Below are positions 7,152 through 8,818 of a stretch of 8,818 bases of DNA, one piece after another. Numbering within the stretch: position 1 is the stretch's first letter; each line of letters opens with the position of its first letter. Location of the stretch: assembly GCA_041178545.1 (NCBI GenBank), contig JBEGVB010000030.1, positions 1 to 8,818 on the forward strand. Reading direction: 5' to 3'. Source of the stretch: JBEATZ01 sp041178545. GTDB taxonomy: Bacteria > Planctomycetota > UBA1135 > UBA2386. The notes under the pieces are model-generated. The model searched no databases, was not told the origin of the DNA, and saw nothing but the letters and a program-made list of their open reading frames with translations. A program made the position numbers and the translations under genes.

Positions 7152-8327
7152 ATGGGTCCCCGCCGCAGCATCCGATGCCTCGCCACGAGCCGCCGCACGC
7201 GGTGCAACTGCATCCTCTGGGCTGCCTTGGCACTGGCCGGAGGCGCCCGCGCCCAGCAGCTCCGGCTGGAGGACGTGGCCTTCGTCGAACAGGTGACCGA
7301 ACGCGCAGCCTGCCGGATCGGCGAGCCTGTGCGTGTGCGCGTCCGGTTCGGCATCGAGCAGCAGTTCCTCGCGCAGGCGGCCATCCCGCTCTTCCTGCGG
7401 CCGCTGGACCTGCCGGTTGCCGTCGACGTGCCGTGGACGACCCAACTCAGCAGCGTGCGCGTGCTCCCGGGCCCGCCCTGGCCGGAGGATGTCGTCGTGC
7501 GCACCGTGGTGGTCGACGGGGCGGAGGCGCGCGCTCGCTCTGCGGGGAACGTCGACCAGGGTGGCCGCACCTTTGTCCTGCACGAACTTGCCTACTCCGT
7601 CGTACCGCTCCGCAGCGGTGGCCTCGAACTGCCGCCGGTCGCCGTGCGCGCTGCGTGGGCCACGGCCTTCCGTGACGACGTCCTGCAGGGGCGTGTCCCC
7701 CTCGACCGTGTCGAGGGGCGCGTCGCAAGTGCACCGCTCGCCCTCCAGGTAGAGCCCGTGCCCATGGCCGGGCGACCCTCGGACTACGGCGGTGCGGTGG
7801 GCACCCTGCGGATGCGCGCCGTGCTGGCGGGCGAGGTGGTGCCCGCAGGCAAGTCGCTCCAGCTCACGGTCACCGTCGAGGGCCGCGCCAACTTCGGCTC
7901 CTTCGACCCACCGCGCTTCGACGGCCTCGGCGGGTTCCACGTCGCGGGCACCCTGCAGCGCGAGGTGCAAGGTGGCATCGAGTACGTGTTCTCCCTCGTG
8001 CCGCCGCAAGGCATCGCCAGCGGGGCAGTGCCGGTGCTGCGACTGCCGTTCTACGACCCCGAGCCGCCCGGAACCTTCCGTGTCGCCGCCACGCCGCCGC
8101 TGCCGTTCCGCGTCGAGGGCGTGCAGGCGTCGGCACCCGGGCCCGAGCAAGTCCCCGAGCCTTCTGCGCCAGCCGAGGAGAAGGGAAGTTGGAACCTTGG
8201 GCTGTGGATCAGCGTCGGGCTCGTCTGGCTCCTGATGCTGGTGCGCGCGCGCCGCCGGATGCTCGCCTTCCGTGCCGCCCAGCAGCGCATGGGGACGGAA
8301 GGTGGTGGGAAGGGGAGCGGGGTTTGA
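7152..8327 (+). CDS. BatD-like exported membrane protein
   Basis: The product has 391 residues from ATG 7152. A Sec signal peptide with a long basic n-region (several Arg in 1-17), a hydrophobic core ILWAALALAGG (21-31) and cleavage after ARA (32-34) supports this start. GTG 7125 with AAAGGTGAG just upstream is a possible alternative that adds nine residues. Residues about 39-200 and 215-325 form two beta-rich repeats. The first has the GEPVRVRVRF opening and the second PAGKSLQLTVTVEGRANFGSF with PRFDGLGGFHV, then a YVFSLVPPQGIASGAVPVLRLPFYDPE strand set, the pattern of BatD (oxygen-tolerance) proteins. A Pro/Glu-rich linker (about 326-345) leads to one membrane helix (about 348-364) and an Arg-rich cytoplasmic tail. 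BatD proteins normally act with von Willebrand-type BatA/BatB, none of which is visible here. The last residues (GTEGGGKGSGV) are low-complexity and run into the downstream repeat. Family call good, function in this organism unknown. Confidence 0.8.
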   Translation: MGPRRSIRCLATSRRTRCNCILWAALALAGGARAQQLRLEDVAFVEQVTERAACRIGEPVRVRVRFGIEQQFLAQAAIPLFLRPLDLPVAVDVPWTTQLSSVRVLPGPPWPEDVVVRTVVVDGAEARARSAGNVDQGGRTFVLHELAYSVVPLRSGGLELPPVAVRAAWATAFRDDVLQGRVPLDRVEGRVASAPLALQVEPVPMAGRPSDYGGAVGTLRMRAVLAGEVVPAGKSLQLTVTVEGRANFGSFDPPRFDGLGGFHVAGTLQREVQGGIEYVFSLVPPQGIASGAVPVLRLPFYDPEPPGTFRVAATPPLPFRVEGVQASAPGPEQVPEPSAPAEEKGSWNLGLWISVGLVWLLMLVRARRRMLAFRAAQQRMGTEGGGKGSGV

Positions 8328-8333
8328 GGCGGA
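8313..8333. repeat. Partial first copy of the G-rich repeat, spanning the BatD-like stop codon
   Basis: GGGAGCGG followed by a 13-base block ending TTGAGGCGGA recurs at 8479-8499 and 8646-8666, inside the two full repeat copies. In this first occurrence the TTGAGG block provides the TGA stop (8325-8327) of the BatD-like gene. Similarity falls off after about 8337, so it is a fragment. Confidence 0.6.
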
Positions 8334-8367
8334 TGGCGTGCTGGGTGAGGAGCGGGAGCGGAGGGGA

Positions 8368-8523
8368 GAAACTGTGAAGGGGGAGAGGGCGCGCGGACGC
8401 GGCGCGGAGGTTGGGGAGGTGGCGGCGTGGTGGTGGAGCGTGCGCGGGGACGGAGGCTGGAAGAGAGGGCCGGGGAACGGGAGCGGTGGTTGAGGCGGAT
8501 GGGGCGAGCGGACGGGGAACGGC
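8368..8523. repeat. G-rich direct repeat, copy A
   Basis: This 156-bp copy begins at GAAACTGTGA and ends at GGGGAACGGC. It matches copy B (8535-8689) with about ten substitutions and one single-base indel, roughly 93% identity by eye; the first 132 bases differ at only seven positions. The + strand is strongly purine- and G-rich, with runs of three to five G. Several in-frame stops occur and the 167-bp period is not a multiple of three, so the repeat is not coding. It lies between the convergent ends of the BatD-like gene and the gene at the right edge. Confidence 0.9.
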
Positions 8524-8534
8524 TACTGACACCT

Positions 8535-8689
8535 GAAACTGTGACGGGGGAGAGGGCACGCGGACGCGGCGCGGCGGATGGGGAGGTGGCGGCGTGGTGT
8601 TGGAGCGCGCGCGGGGACGGAGGCTGGAAGAGAGGGCCGGGGAGCGGGAGCGGTGGTTGAGGCGGAGGGGGCAGTGGAAGGGGAACGGC
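8535..8689. repeat. G-rich direct repeat, copy B
   Basis: This is the second copy of the unit, 155 bp, at a constant offset of 167 bases from copy A until a single-base deletion near 8672. Only 11 unrelated bases (8524-8534, CTACTGACACC region) lie between the copies. The closing G-rich tail contains GGGCCGGGGAGCGGG, which could take part in a G-quadruplex on the + strand. After it, 8690-8749 holds nothing I recognise. Confidence 0.9.
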
Positions 8690-8749
8690 ATGGCGGTCCC
8701 CCTGCTGTGGAGGTGGCCGTGCCTGTGGCCCTGTCCTTTCCCCGGCCCT

Positions 8750-8818
8750 TCAGACGACCTTGGGCCGCTCGTGGACGCTCAGCAGGCCGTGGCGCTTCCA
8801 GCCCGCGCGCAGCAGCCA
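8750..8818 (-). CDS. C-terminal end of an unidentified minus-strand gene (continues past the window)
   Basis: Read on the minus strand from the right edge, 22 codons are open and end in TGA (complement of 8750-8752). All 22 sense codons have G or C in the third position, as in the neighbouring genes, and the peptide ends RHGLLSVHERPKVV. It is too short to assign a family. If real, the gene converges with the BatD-like gene across the repeat array. Confidence 0.5.
   Translation of the reverse strand, partial: WLLRAGWKRHGLLSVHERPKVV

Larger units (their letters stand above)
8328..8749. other. Intergenic region between convergent genes, filled by the repeat array
   Basis: There is no believable gene in these 422 bases. 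Open frames on both strands here translate into Arg/Gly/Glu-rich or Pro/Ser/Arg-rich low-complexity sequence that merely follows the repeats and shifts frame from copy to copy. No hairpin with a T-run was found for either flanking gene. Confidence 0.7.

Noticed and set aside
8427..8660. A + strand 77-residue frame through the repeats, Arg/Glu/Gly-rich.
   Set aside because: The two repeat copies are read in different frames and no ribosome binding site or family feature supports it.
8313..8689. A CRISPR array.
   Set aside because: The repeats are about 155 bp with only 11 bases between full copies, and no short repeats with regular spacers or cas genes are present.
8209..8691. A 160-residue minus-strand open frame rich in Pro, Ser and Arg covering the repeat array.
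   Set aside because: Its composition comes from the C-rich complement of the repeats, the 167-bp period changes frame between copies, and it overlaps the BatD-like C-terminus.

Overview
The window is GC-rich bacterial DNA (around 70% by eye, with almost every third codon position G or C). A planctomycete is my best guess. The reasons are the gene types, namely an envelope-directed TPR/thioredoxin-fold protein divergent from a BatD-like protein and a two-domain ChrR-type cupin, plus the overall style of the proteins. This is an impression from composition and families, not a demonstrated placement.

Left part (1-4733, + strand): five genes packed head to tail. They are the C-terminal half of an RND/MMPL-type membrane transporter, a FAD-dependent oxidoreductase of the geranylgeranyl-reductase family, a YceI-like exported protein, a membrane sensor histidine kinase, and a two-domain ChrR-type cupin protein. 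The junctions are an 11-base overlap, a 1-base TGATG overlap, a 53-base overlap and a 4-base gap, so this is almost certainly one translationally coupled operon whose promoter lies left of the window. The first three genes suggest a module that makes or modifies a hydrophobic, possibly isoprenoid or polyene-type, lipid and moves it through the envelope. The kinase and the cupin could be its sensing and regulatory arm. That joint role is inference.

Middle (4729-7151): the operon ends face to face with a large minus-strand gene. Both stop codons lie inside one small inverted repeat at 4729-4750. The minus-strand gene encodes an exported 756-residue protein with a thioredoxin-like N-terminal domain lacking the CxxC pair and a long helical/TPR body. 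It diverges from a BatD-like gene across a 135-base intergenic region holding an 8+8-bp inverted repeat, a possible operator.

Right part (7152-8818): the BatD-like gene runs on the + strand and its stop codon lies in the first, partial copy of a G-rich repeat. About 420 non-coding bases follow, with two copies (about 155 bp each, roughly 93% identical) of a purine-rich tandem repeat with period 167 bp. At the right edge is the last 22 codons of an unidentified minus-strand gene. No rRNA, tRNA, CRISPR array, insertion sequence or replication origin was recognised.
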